This document shows positions 6,360 through 14,876 of a DNA stretch of 15,076 bases, piece by piece; position 1 is the first letter of the stretch, and each line of letters opens with the position of its first letter. Position numbers and translations under genes: made by a program. The notes below the pieces were generated by a model, which saw only the letters and a list, made by a program, of their open reading frames with translations, made no database searches and was not told where the DNA came from. Source of the stretch: Deltaproteobacteria bacterium (GTDB lineage Bacteria > Desulfobacterota > B13-G15); assembly GCA_003646705.1 (NCBI GenBank), contig QMLK01000004.1, forward strand, positions 1-15,076. The letters are read 5' to 3'.

Positions 6360-7445
6360 ATGAAGCGCAAGGCCTTCCCACTGCTGCTCCTAGTCCTCCT
6401 CTGGTCTTCGGTCCATGCCACCCCCCTGTCCGTCCTGCAAGGGGCCCTCAGGGAGGCGGCCCAGAGGGCGATACCGGCTGTGGTCAACGTATCGAGCCTC
6501 AAGGTCTATCGCACCCCCCAGGGTCTGCCCCCTTCTCCCCTTTGGCAGGACCCCTTCTTCAGGGAGTTCTTCGGCGAGGACTTCTTCCGCTTCTTCGGGG
6601 TCCCCAGGGAACGGGTGGAGCGGAGTCTGGGGTCGGGGGTGATCGTGTCCCCGGACGGCTACATCCTCACCAACTATCACGTCATCGCCCAGGCCTCCGA
6701 GGTAGTGGTGGGGTTGCGGGACAAGAGGGAGTTCCAGGCCCAGGTGGTGGGGGTTGACCCCCCTACGGACCTGGCGCTGCTGAAGATCCAGGCCGAGGGC
6801 CTTCCGCATCTTGAGTTCGGCGATTCGGACCGGGCCCAGGTGGGCGATATAGTCCTGGCCATCGGCAACCCCTTCGGCATCGGCCAGACGGTGACCATGG
6901 GCATCATCAGCGCCAAGGGGCGCAGCAACATGGGCCTGGTGGACTACGAGGACTTCATCCAGACCGATGCGGCCATAAACCCCGGCAACTCCGGCGGGGC
7001 CTTGGTGAACCTCTCAGGGGAGCTCATCGGGATCAACACCGCCATAGTGAGCCGCACCGGCGGCTACCAGGGTATAGGTTTCGCTATCCCCTCCAACATA
7101 GCCCGCTGGGTGATGGAGGAGTTAGTCCGCCACGGCAGGGTGATCCGGGGGTGGTTGGGGGTGACGGTGCAGGAGTTGACCCCTGAGCTGGCCCGTCACT
7201 TCGGCCTCTCAGAACCCCGAGGGGCCCTGGTGGTGGAGGTTTACCCGGGCAGCCCTGCCAAGGAGGCGGGTCTCCAGAAGGGAGACGTGGTCCTCAAATA
7301 CGGAGGCCGGGAGGTCGGGGAGGCCTGGGAGCTCAGAAACCTCGTAGCCACCACCCCTGTCGGGACGGTGGTCCCCCTTGTGATCCTGCGCCGAGGCCAG
7401 AAGAGGGAGCTCCGGGTGGAGATCGTGGAGCCCCCTCCCTCCTGA
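6360..7445 (+). CDS. HtrA/Deg-family periplasmic serine protease with one PDZ domain
   Basis: The protein has about 361 residues. A signal peptide with a Leu-rich core ends near VHA (cleavage before TPLSVL). A trypsin-like protease domain carries the full triad, numbered from this ATG: His107 (TNYHV), Asp137 (TDLALLKI) and Ser211 (GNSGGAL). One C-terminal PDZ domain spans about 265-355 (RGWLGVTVQEL, then GSPAKEAGLQKGD). One PDZ is the DegS/HhoA-like layout rather than two-PDZ DegP. It probably degrades or senses misfolded envelope proteins. A short LA-loop region with DPFFREFFGEDFFRFFG precedes the core, as is usual in the family. A TTG at 6354, two codons upstream, is also in frame. ATG 6360 is preferred although no Shine-Dalgarno is visible, because the promoter spacing allows leaderless translation. 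Its stop lies 1 nt from the stop of the oppositely oriented crotonase gene. Confidence 0.9.
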   Translation: MKRKAFPLLLLVLLWSSVHATPLSVLQGALREAAQRAIPAVVNVSSLKVYRTPQGLPPSPLWQDPFFREFFGEDFFRFFGVPRERVERSLGSGVIVSPDGYILTNYHVIAQASEVVVGLRDKREFQAQVVGVDPPTDLALLKIQAEGLPHLEFGDSDRAQVGDIVLAIGNPFGIGQTVTMGIISAKGRSNMGLVDYEDFIQTDAAINPGNSGGALVNLSGELIGINTAIVSRTGGYQGIGFAIPSNIARWVMEELVRHGRVIRGWLGVTVQELTPELARHFGLSEPRGALVVEVYPGSPAKEAGLQKGDVVLKYGGREVGEAWELRNLVATTPVGTVVPLVILRRGQKRELRVEIVEPPPS

Positions 7446-7446
7446 G

Positions 7447-8229
7447 CTATTCGCCCTTGAAGGTCGCTTTGCGCTTCTCCAGGAAGGCCCTCATACCCTC
7501 CTTCTGGTCGTGGGTGGAGAAGAGGTTGGCCCAGGCCGAGATCTCCAGTTCCTCGCCCTCCTGCAGGGGGACGTCGTAGCCCCTCTCGACCACCTTCTTG
7601 GCCATCTTGAGGGCTACGGGACCGTTCTTGGCCATCCTTCGGGCTACCTCCTTCGCCTCCTCGAGGAGCCTCTCCGGCGGACATACCCTGTTGACGATCC
7701 CCATCTCGTAGGCCCGCCGGGCCTCGATCATCTCACCGGTGAAGATCACCTCCTTGGCGCGGGCCTTGCCTATCAGGCGCGGCAGCCGCTGGGTCCCGCC
7801 GAAGCCGGGGAAGATCCCGAGGGTGACCTCCGGCAGCCCCAGCCGGGCCCCTTCGGAGGCGAAGATGAGGTCGCAGGCCAGGGCGAGCTCCAGCCCCCCT
7901 CCCAAGGCGTAGCCGTTCACCGCGGCGATCACCGGGCAGGGGAACTCCTCCACCATCTTGAGGGTCTCGTGGCCGAGCCGGGAGAACTCGTAGGCCTCCT
8001 GGGGTCCCATCTCGCTCATCTCCGCCACATCCGCCCCGGCGACGAAGGCCTTCTGGCCCTCGCCGGTGATGATCAGGACCCTGACGTCCCCCCTCTGGGC
8101 CAATTCCTTCAGGGCGCCCTGCAGTTCCATCAGCGTCTCGCGGTCCAGGGCATTCAGGACCTTCGGGCGGTTTATCTTGAGGAGGGCGATGCCCTCTTCG
8201 ACCTCCAGGAGCAAGTTCTTGTAAGCCAT
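7447..8229 (-). CDS. Enoyl-CoA hydratase (crotonase family)
   Basis: This 260-residue protein has the full length of a bacterial short-chain enoyl-CoA hydratase. Both catalytic glutamates are present at the canonical 20-residue spacing: Glu114 (ALGGGLELALACD) and Glu134 (LPEVTLGIFPGFGGTQRL). The oxyanion-hole regions are also visible (AFVAGADVAEM, residues 61-71, and Gly111). It should hydrate trans-2-enoyl-CoA to 3-hydroxyacyl-CoA, most likely crotonyl-CoA/3-hydroxybutyryl-CoA given its neighbour. Its start lies 1 nt after the stop of the thiolase gene, with GGAGGG about 5 nt upstream, so the two are co-transcribed and translationally coupled. No 3-hydroxyacyl-CoA dehydrogenase is in the window; one must be encoded elsewhere for a complete beta-oxidation or butyrate route. 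The presence of both Glu residues argues against crotonase relatives with other reactions. Confidence 0.9.
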   Translation of the reverse strand: MAYKNLLLEVEEGIALLKINRPKVLNALDRETLMELQGALKELAQRGDVRVLIITGEGQKAFVAGADVAEMSEMGPQEAYEFSRLGHETLKMVEEFPCPVIAAVNGYALGGGLELALACDLIFASEGARLGLPEVTLGIFPGFGGTQRLPRLIGKARAKEVIFTGEMIEARRAYEMGIVNRVCPPERLLEEAKEVARRMAKNGPVALKMAKKVVERGYDVPLQEGEELEISAWANLFSTHDQKEGMRAFLEKRKATFKGE

Positions 8230-8230
8230 C

Positions 8231-9526
8231 TCAACCCTCCCTCTCCACGATCATGGCCATCCCCTGACCGCCCCCGATGCACATGGTGGCCAGGCCCCAA
8301 CGGGCCCCCCTACGCCTCATCTCGTAGAGCAAGGTTACCGTGACCCTGGCCCCCGTGCAGCCGATGGGGTGGCCCAAGGAGATGCCGCTTCCGTGAACGT
8401 TGGTGTTATCGAGGCTCATCCCCAGTTCCCTCATACAGGCGATGGCCTGAGCCGCGAAGGCCTCGTTCAGCTCTATGAGGTCTATGTCCCCTATCGCGAG
8501 GCCTGTCTTCTTCAAGACCTTCCTCACCGCAGGGATGGGCCCCAGGCCCATGTAGGCCGGGTCCACCGCCCCGGAGGCCCAGGCCCGGATGGTGGCCATG
8601 GGCTCAAGGCCCAACTCCTTGGCCTTCTCCTTGGAGGTCAAAAGCACCGCTGCCGCGGCGTCGTTGATCCCCGAGGCGTTTCCGGCGGTGACCGTACCGT
8701 CCTTCTTGAAGACCGGCGGCAGCTTGGCCATCTTCTCAAGGCTCGTGTCCATAGGGCGCTCATCGGTGTCGAAGACCACCGGTTCCCCCTTCCTCTGGGG
8801 TACCAGCACCGGTACGATCTCCTCCTTGAAGATCCCCTCCTTGATGGCGGCTCGAGCCCTCTGGTGGCTCAAGAGGCCGAGCTCGTCCTGCTCCTGTCGG
8901 CTTATGCCGTAGAGCTCCGCGATGTTCTCGGCGGTGAACCCCATGTGATAGCCGTAGAAGATCTCCCACAGGCCGTCGAAGACCATCAGGTCGAGCAGTT
9001 CCCCCCGAGCGCTTACGTCCATTCTGTAGCCCCATCGGGCCTTTGGCAGCCCATAGGGGACTCCGCTCATGTTCTCCATGCCGCCGGCTATCACTACCTC
9101 CGCCTCCCCCAACGTTATCGCCTGGGCCCCCAAGGTTATGGCCTTGAGCCCCGAGGCACAGACCTTGTTCACCGTGAAAGCGTTGGTCTCCTTGGGGAGC
9201 CCTGCGTAGATGGTGGCCTGTCGGGCCACGTTCTGACCCTGACCGGCCTGAAGGACGTTCCCCATGATGACCTCGTCGACGTGAACCGGCTTGAGGGCAT
9301 CGTCCCAATCCTGATAGCCCTTTTCCAGCTCCGTCATCCCCTTTCCCTTCAGGGGATCGGGGGCCGTCTCCAGGACCTCGGGGGCAGGTTCTGGACGCAG
9401 CCCCACCCTCTTCAAGACCTTCTTTATCACCAAGGCGCCGAGCTTGACCACGGGTACATCCCTCAGAGACCCCCCGAAACTGCCTATGGGTGTGCGGACT
9501 CCACTGACTATCACCACCTCTCTCAT
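8231..9526 (-). CDS. Acetyl-CoA acetyltransferase / thiolase
   Basis: The 431-residue thiolase has nucleophile Cys123 (NKVCASGLKAI), the NEAFAAQ motif (354-360), His386 in the GHPIGCTGAR stretch and the second cysteine Cys416 (MCIGGGQG). It condenses two acetyl-CoA or cleaves 3-ketoacyl-CoA. The length exceeds the usual ~393 residues because of an insertion at about residues 46-81 (from EPAPEVL to LKPVH), between the first helix and the VDEVIMGNVLQAG strand. The ATG at 9526 is chosen because AAAGGAG lies at 9540-9534 and MREVVIVSGVRTPIG is the canonical thiolase N terminus. An upstream TTG at 9586 is the promoter -35 box. It heads an operon with the crotonase gene. The insertion may simply be a subfamily trait. 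Confidence 0.93.
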   Translation of the reverse strand: MREVVIVSGVRTPIGSFGGSLRDVPVVKLGALVIKKVLKRVGLRPEPAPEVLETAPDPLKGKGMTELEKGYQDWDDALKPVHVDEVIMGNVLQAGQGQNVARQATIYAGLPKETNAFTVNKVCASGLKAITLGAQAITLGEAEVVIAGGMENMSGVPYGLPKARWGYRMDVSARGELLDLMVFDGLWEIFYGYHMGFTAENIAELYGISRQEQDELGLLSHQRARAAIKEGIFKEEIVPVLVPQRKGEPVVFDTDERPMDTSLEKMAKLPPVFKKDGTVTAGNASGINDAAAAVLLTSKEKAKELGLEPMATIRAWASGAVDPAYMGLGPIPAVRKVLKKTGLAIGDIDLIELNEAFAAQAIACMRELGMSLDNTNVHGSGISLGHPIGCTGARVTVTLLYEMRRRGARWGLATMCIGGGQGMAMIVEREG

Positions 9527-9533
9527 CGGCTCG

Positions 9534-9540
9534 CTCCTTT
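9534..9540 (-). promoter_or_regulatory. Ribosome binding site fixing the thiolase start
   Basis: AAAGGAG on the minus strand is 7 nt before the ATG at 9526. It sets the start and rules out the longer upstream reading. Confidence 0.75.
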
Positions 9541-9543
9541 TAG

Positions 9544-9563
9544 TAAAATTTTTCACAATTTTA
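9544..9563. promoter_or_regulatory. AT-rich palindrome over the thiolase promoter -10 (candidate operator)
   Basis: TAAAATT (9544-9550) and AATTTTA (9557-9563) are perfect inverted repeats separated by 6 nt. One arm overlaps the -10 hexamer of the minus-strand promoter and the centre covers its start site, the classic place for a repressor site. It stands out as AT-rich in a GC-rich region. The binding protein is unknown. Confidence 0.45.
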
Positions 9564-9586
9564 GATAAAAGGCCCCTTCTTGTCAA
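9558..9586 (-). promoter_or_regulatory. Sigma-70-type promoter for the thiolase-crotonase operon
   Basis: On the minus strand: TTGACA (9586-9581), a 17-nt spacer and TAAAAT (9563-9558). This is nearly perfect consensus. The start site would be near 9551, giving a leader of about 25 nt that includes the Shine-Dalgarno. Confidence 0.8.
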
Positions 9587-9620
9587 CGATCTCGTAGAAC
9601 TTAGATCCTGCAGTCGATGA

Positions 9621-9649
9621 TTGACTTAGAGGGCCCTTTTCTCTAAAAT
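9621..9649 (+). promoter_or_regulatory. Sigma-70-type promoter for the aminotransferase-serA-purA operon
   Basis: TTGACT (9621-9626), a 17-nt spacer and TAAAAT (9644-9649). It matches the opposing thiolase promoter at about 23 of 29 positions, including much of the spacer (a GGG..CCTTTT.TC core). The start site would be near 9656, giving a leader of about 46 nt. Confidence 0.78.
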
Positions 9650-9687
9650 GCCCCCTTTGTGAGAAGGGGTTTTCTATCACCTTCTTT

Positions 9688-9695
9688 AAAGGAGG
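9688..9695 (+). promoter_or_regulatory. Strong Shine-Dalgarno of the aminotransferase gene
   Basis: AAAGGAGG lies 6 nt before the ATG at 9702. It is preceded by CCTTCTTT (9680-9687), whose CTTT can pair with AAAG of this site. Confidence 0.7.
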
Positions 9696-9701
9696 AAGAC
9701 G

Positions 9702-10841
9702 ATGTGGAAGAAGCAGCTCTTCTCCCCGGGCCCCACTCCGGTGCCGGAGAGGGTCCTTCTGGCCATGGCCCAGCCCCTTATCCACCATCGCGATCCGGCC
9801 TACGAAGGGATCTTCCAGGAGGTCCGCGAGGGGTTGAAATACGTCTTTCAGACCGAACAGGACGTACTGGTGTTGGCCTCCTCGGGCACGGGGGCCATGG
9901 AGGCGGCGGTGGTCAACACCCTGTCCTCGGGAGATGGCGTCCTGGTGGTGAGGGGTGGCAAGTTCGGCGAACGCTGGGGGGAGATCTGCGAGGCCTATGG
10001 TCTCAGGGTTGTGCCCCTGGACGTCACCTGGGGTGAGGCGGTCGACCCGATGCTGGTAGAACGGACCCTCGAGGCTGACCCATCCATCAGGGCCGTACTT
10101 GTGCAGGCCTGTGAGACCTCCACCGGGGTCCTTCACCCGGTGAAGGAGCTGGCCGAGGTGGTGAGGGGCCGCGAGGGGACCATCCTGGTGGTGGACGCCA
10201 TCTCGGCCTTGGGGGCGGTGGATCTGCCCATGGACCGGTGGGGCATAGACGTGATGGTGGCCGGCTCCCAGAAGGCCTTGATGCTGCCCCCGGGCCTGGC
10301 CTTCGTCGCCCTGAGCGAGAAGGCCTGGGGCTTTGTGGGTCGGTCCAACCTGCCCAGGTACTACTTCGACCTGTCACAGGAGCGGTCCTCGCAGCAGAAG
10401 AACCAGAGCCACTTCACCCCGGCCATCTCCCTGGTGGTGGGGCTGAGGGAGTCCCTGAGGATGATCCGGGAGGAGGGGCTCCAGCAGGTCTTCAGGCGCC
10501 ACGAACTCCTGGCTCGCGCCACGCGGGAGGCCGTGGTGGCCATGGGCCTTGAACTCCTGGCCCCCGAGGCCCCGAGCCCGTCCTTGACGGCCATAAAGGT
10601 CCCCCAAGGGGTGGACGGCGCAGGGCTGAAGAGATCCCTGGAGGAGGAGTTCGGCCTCGTGGTGGCGGGAGGGCAGGGACCTCTCAAGGGAAAGATCATC
10701 AGGATCGCCCACATGGGGTATTTCCAACCCGCGGACGTCCTACAGGTGATAGCTGCCCTCGAGGTGCAGCTCAAGAGGATGGGTTACCCCATCGAGTTGG
10801 GCAAAGGGGTAAGGGCAGCCCAAGAAGTCTTCGCTTCGTGA
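9702..10841 (+). CDS. Class V PLP-dependent aminotransferase (alanine/serine-glyoxylate type), probably in serine synthesis
   Basis: The 379-residue fold-type I enzyme starts LFSPGPTPVPERVLLAM, as in the serine-pyruvate/alanine-glyoxylate group. The PLP lysine is Lys191 in AGSQKALMLPPGLA. Asp165 (VDAISALGA) contacts the PLP ring nitrogen, and SSGTGAMEAA (60-69) binds phosphate. The ETSTGVLHP segment is typical of the family, and an Arg in RIAHMGYF near the C terminus should bind the substrate carboxylate. Members are sometimes mislabelled 'soluble hydrogenase 42 kDa subunit'. Because serA begins 11 nt downstream, the likely role is the transamination step between 3-phosphohydroxypyruvate and phosphoserine, or serine/glyoxylate-pyruvate exchange, in place of a classical SerC. 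Substrate choice cannot be read from the sequence. It is the first gene of the serA-purA operon. Confidence 0.85.
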   Translation: MWKKQLFSPGPTPVPERVLLAMAQPLIHHRDPAYEGIFQEVREGLKYVFQTEQDVLVLASSGTGAMEAAVVNTLSSGDGVLVVRGGKFGERWGEICEAYGLRVVPLDVTWGEAVDPMLVERTLEADPSIRAVLVQACETSTGVLHPVKELAEVVRGREGTILVVDAISALGAVDLPMDRWGIDVMVAGSQKALMLPPGLAFVALSEKAWGFVGRSNLPRYYFDLSQERSSQQKNQSHFTPAISLVVGLRESLRMIREEGLQQVFRRHELLARATREAVVAMGLELLAPEAPSPSLTAIKVPQGVDGAGLKRSLEEEFGLVVAGGQGPLKGKIIRIAHMGYFQPADVLQVIAALEVQLKRMGYPIELGKGVRAAQEVFAS

Positions 10842-10850
10842 AGGAGGTGG
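10842..10850 (+). promoter_or_regulatory. Ribosome binding site deciding the serA start
   Basis: AGGAGGTGG lies 2 nt before the ATG at 10853 (core AGGAGG about 5 nt away). The alternative GTG at 10838 lies upstream of this site and has none of its own. Confidence 0.7.
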
Positions 10851-10852
10851 CG

Positions 10853-12436
10853 ATGAAGGTCTTGGTGGCGGACGACCTATCCCCTCAGGGCCTTGAGATC
10901 CTCAGGCAGGCCGAGGGGATCGAGGTGGAGGTGAAGACGGGCCTGCGGCCCGAGGAGTTGAAGGAGATCATCGGGCGGTACGAAGCCCTCATCGTCCGCT
11001 CGAGCACCAAGGTGACGGCGGAGATCATCGAGAGGGCCGAGCGCCTGAAGGTGATCGGCAGGGCCGGAACGGGGGTGGACAACATCGACGTGGAGGCGGC
11101 CACCAAGAAGGGGATCGTGGTGATGAACACCCCAGGTGGCAACGCCATGGCGGCGGCCGAACACACCCTGGCCCTACTCCTGGCCATCGCCCGCAACATC
11201 CCCCAGGCCGCCGCCTCTATGAAGGAGCGCAAATGGGAGAAGAAGCGCTTCGTGGGGGTGGAGGTCCAGGACAAGACCTTGGGGGTGATCGGCCTTGGCA
11301 ACATCGGCAGGATAGTGGCCACCAAGGCCCAGGGGCTGGGGATGAGGGTCATCGCCTACGACCCCTACATATCACGTGAGCTGGCCCTGCAGAAGGGGAT
11401 AGAGATGGTGGACCTGGAGGAGCTCTTCAGGCGTTCGGACATCGTCACCGTGCACGTCCCCAAGACCAAGGAGACCGAGGGGATGATAGACAGGGAGGCC
11501 ATCTCCCGGATGAAGGACGGGGTGATGATCATCAACTGCGCCCGGGGCGGGATCGTCGACGAGGAGGCCCTTGCTGAGGCCTGCAGGCAGGGCAAGGTGC
11601 GGGCCGCGGCTGTGGACGTCTTCACTGAGGAGCCCCCTCCTGCCGACCACCCCCTGCTCGACCTCGACAACGTCGTCTGCACCCCCCACCTCGGGGCCTC
11701 CACCAGCGAGGCGCAGCTGAACGTGGCCCGGGCCATCGCCCAGCAGGTGGTGGAGTTCCTGACCACGGGGACCGTGCGCAACGCCGTCAACGTCCCCTCG
11801 GTGGACGCCGAGACCTTGGCGACCATCGGCCCCTACCTTAAGCTCGCCAAGCAGATGGGGGCCTTCTTCGGCCAGACCTCCCCCTTCCCGGTGCGCAAGC
11901 TCGTCATCGAGTACCAAGGGGAGGTGACCAGGTACAACGTGGCCCCCATAACAGCAGCGGTCCTCAGCGGACTGCTGCGTTCCTACCTGGAGGAGGGGAT
12001 CAACGAGGTCAACGCCCCCTTTGTGGCCAGGGATCGGGGGATCGAGTACAGCGAGTCGAAGGTGAGCGAGGCGGCGGACTTCACCAGCCTCATAACGCTG
12101 CGCACCGAGGGCGACAGGGGGCGGCACCTGGTGGCGGGGACCCTCTTCGGCAAGAAGGAGCCGAGGCTCGTGACCATAAACGAGTACGCCGTGGAGGCGG
12201 TCCCGGAGGGGACCATCCTCCTGATAGATACGGAGGACAGGCCTGGGGTCATAGGCAACATAGGCATGACCCTCGGGGCCAAGGGCATAAACATCGGCAA
12301 CATGCAGTTTGGGCGCGATAGGGTAGGGGGCAAATCCCTTTGCATCCTCCATCTCGACTCCGTACCCACCCTGGAGGTCCTGCGAGAACTCGAGGCCTTG
12401 CGCCACGTCCTGACGGTCAGGTTGGTACAACTCTAA
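10853..12436 (+). CDS. serA: D-3-phosphoglycerate dehydrogenase
   Basis: The protein has 527 residues, the full length of the long SerA class. It oxidises 3-phosphoglycerate to 3-phosphohydroxypyruvate with NAD, the first committed step of serine synthesis. The Rossmann motif is GLGNIG (147-152), with Asp170 (VIAYDP) at the end of the second strand for NAD preference. The catalytic triad is visible: Arg231 (NCARGGIVDE), Glu260 (VDVFTEEPP) and His279 (CTPHLGAST). A regulatory ASB domain spans about 316-445, and a C-terminal ACT domain about 455-527 has the DRPGVIGNIGMTLG motif. This layout allows feedback inhibition by serine. The start at 10853 is set by the AGGAGGTGG upstream. It is 11 nt after the aminotransferase gene and 24 nt before purA, in one operon. 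Confidence 0.97.
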   Translation: MKVLVADDLSPQGLEILRQAEGIEVEVKTGLRPEELKEIIGRYEALIVRSSTKVTAEIIERAERLKVIGRAGTGVDNIDVEAATKKGIVVMNTPGGNAMAAAEHTLALLLAIARNIPQAAASMKERKWEKKRFVGVEVQDKTLGVIGLGNIGRIVATKAQGLGMRVIAYDPYISRELALQKGIEMVDLEELFRRSDIVTVHVPKTKETEGMIDREAISRMKDGVMIINCARGGIVDEEALAEACRQGKVRAAAVDVFTEEPPPADHPLLDLDNVVCTPHLGASTSEAQLNVARAIAQQVVEFLTTGTVRNAVNVPSVDAETLATIGPYLKLAKQMGAFFGQTSPFPVRKLVIEYQGEVTRYNVAPITAAVLSGLLRSYLEEGINEVNAPFVARDRGIEYSESKVSEAADFTSLITLRTEGDRGRHLVAGTLFGKKEPRLVTINEYAVEAVPEGTILLIDTEDRPGVIGNIGMTLGAKGINIGNMQFGRDRVGGKSLCILHLDSVPTLEVLRELEALRHVLTVRLVQL

Positions 12437-14424
<1,988 letters not shown>

Positions 14425-14428
<4 letters not shown>

Positions 14429-14821
14429 CTGAGCACCTCCTTGGGCCGGACCCACTGGGCCCAGCGCTCCCCCTCGACCAGCCTACGACACCGCTCGCAG
14501 AGGGGCTCCCCCTTGCGATCCTCCTCCGGGAGCTTCTGGATCTGCACCTCGCTGGCCACCACCGCCCCGCAGCGACTACAGAGCACCACCTTGAAGGTCG
14601 CGGCCTCCACCCATCGTCCCTCCGTCAGATCCTCCAGCAGGATGGCCCCCTCGGGACAGTTCCTCCAGCAGAGGCCGCACCTGGCGCATCGGGCGAGGTT
14701 ATGAGATATAGTGACCCTTTCCCCTTCCCTCGTCGCCCGAAGGGCCTGAGCCGGACAGTTCTCCACAGGCGAGACAGCCGCTGCAGAGGTCCTCCCTTAT
14801 GAGGTAAGGTTTGTTCATCAT
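14425..14821 (-). CDS. Two-cluster [4Fe-4S] ferredoxin with C-terminal zinc-ribbon motif; frame broken near its start
   Basis: Two frames must be joined. The first opens at ATG 14821 or 14818 and reads MNKPYLIREDLCSGCLAC, then leaves frame and stops at 14699. The second, readable from a GTG at 14766, continues VENCPAQALRA, a second cluster CARCGLCWRNCPEGA, and a C-terminal CSRCG...CERC pair about 23 residues apart that looks like a zinc ribbon. It ends at a TGA (14425-14427) overlapping the metV start. Joined, the first motif would be the canonical C-x2-C-x2-C-x3-C-P if two bases were restored in the TGTGG at 14767-14763. The cause may be a real mutation, a sequencing error, recoding, or reinitiation at GTG 14766. 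The protein probably carries electrons to MetV/MetF or an Hdr-type complex. A promoter lies just upstream. Confidence 0.7.
14436..14442 (-). promoter_or_regulatory. Ribosome binding site for metV
   Basis: AAGGAGG on the minus strand lies inside the end of the ferredoxin frame, 7 nt before the GTG at 14428. It decides the metV start and indicates translational coupling. Confidence 0.7.
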
Positions 14822-14847
14822 GGCGAACTCTACTTGGGCCTTTTTGG

Positions 14848-14876
14848 ATTCTAACTCGAAGGGGTGGGGACGTCAA
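14848..14876 (-). promoter_or_regulatory. Sigma-70-type promoter for the ferredoxin-metV unit
   Basis: On the minus strand: TTGACG (14876-14871), a 17-nt spacer and TAGAAT (14853-14848). The -35 box contains the TGA stop of the upstream ferredoxin gene. The start site would be near 14841, only about 20 nt before the ATG at 14821. Confidence 0.65.

Noticed and set aside
8369..9568. A 399-codon plus-strand frame opposite the thiolase gene
   Set aside because: It has no recognisable motif, no ribosome binding site and shadow-like composition. The thiolase on the other strand has all its catalytic motifs.
9527..9586. TTG at 9586 as thiolase start
   Set aside because: That TTG is the promoter -35 box, and the 20 added residues would be encoded by promoter and leader. 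ATG 9526 has AAAGGAG and the canonical N terminus.
14625..14876. Third minus-strand frame across the ferredoxin break (83 codons)
   Set aside because: It contains none of the cluster cysteines in register and overlaps the promoter. The cysteine motifs lie in the other two frames.
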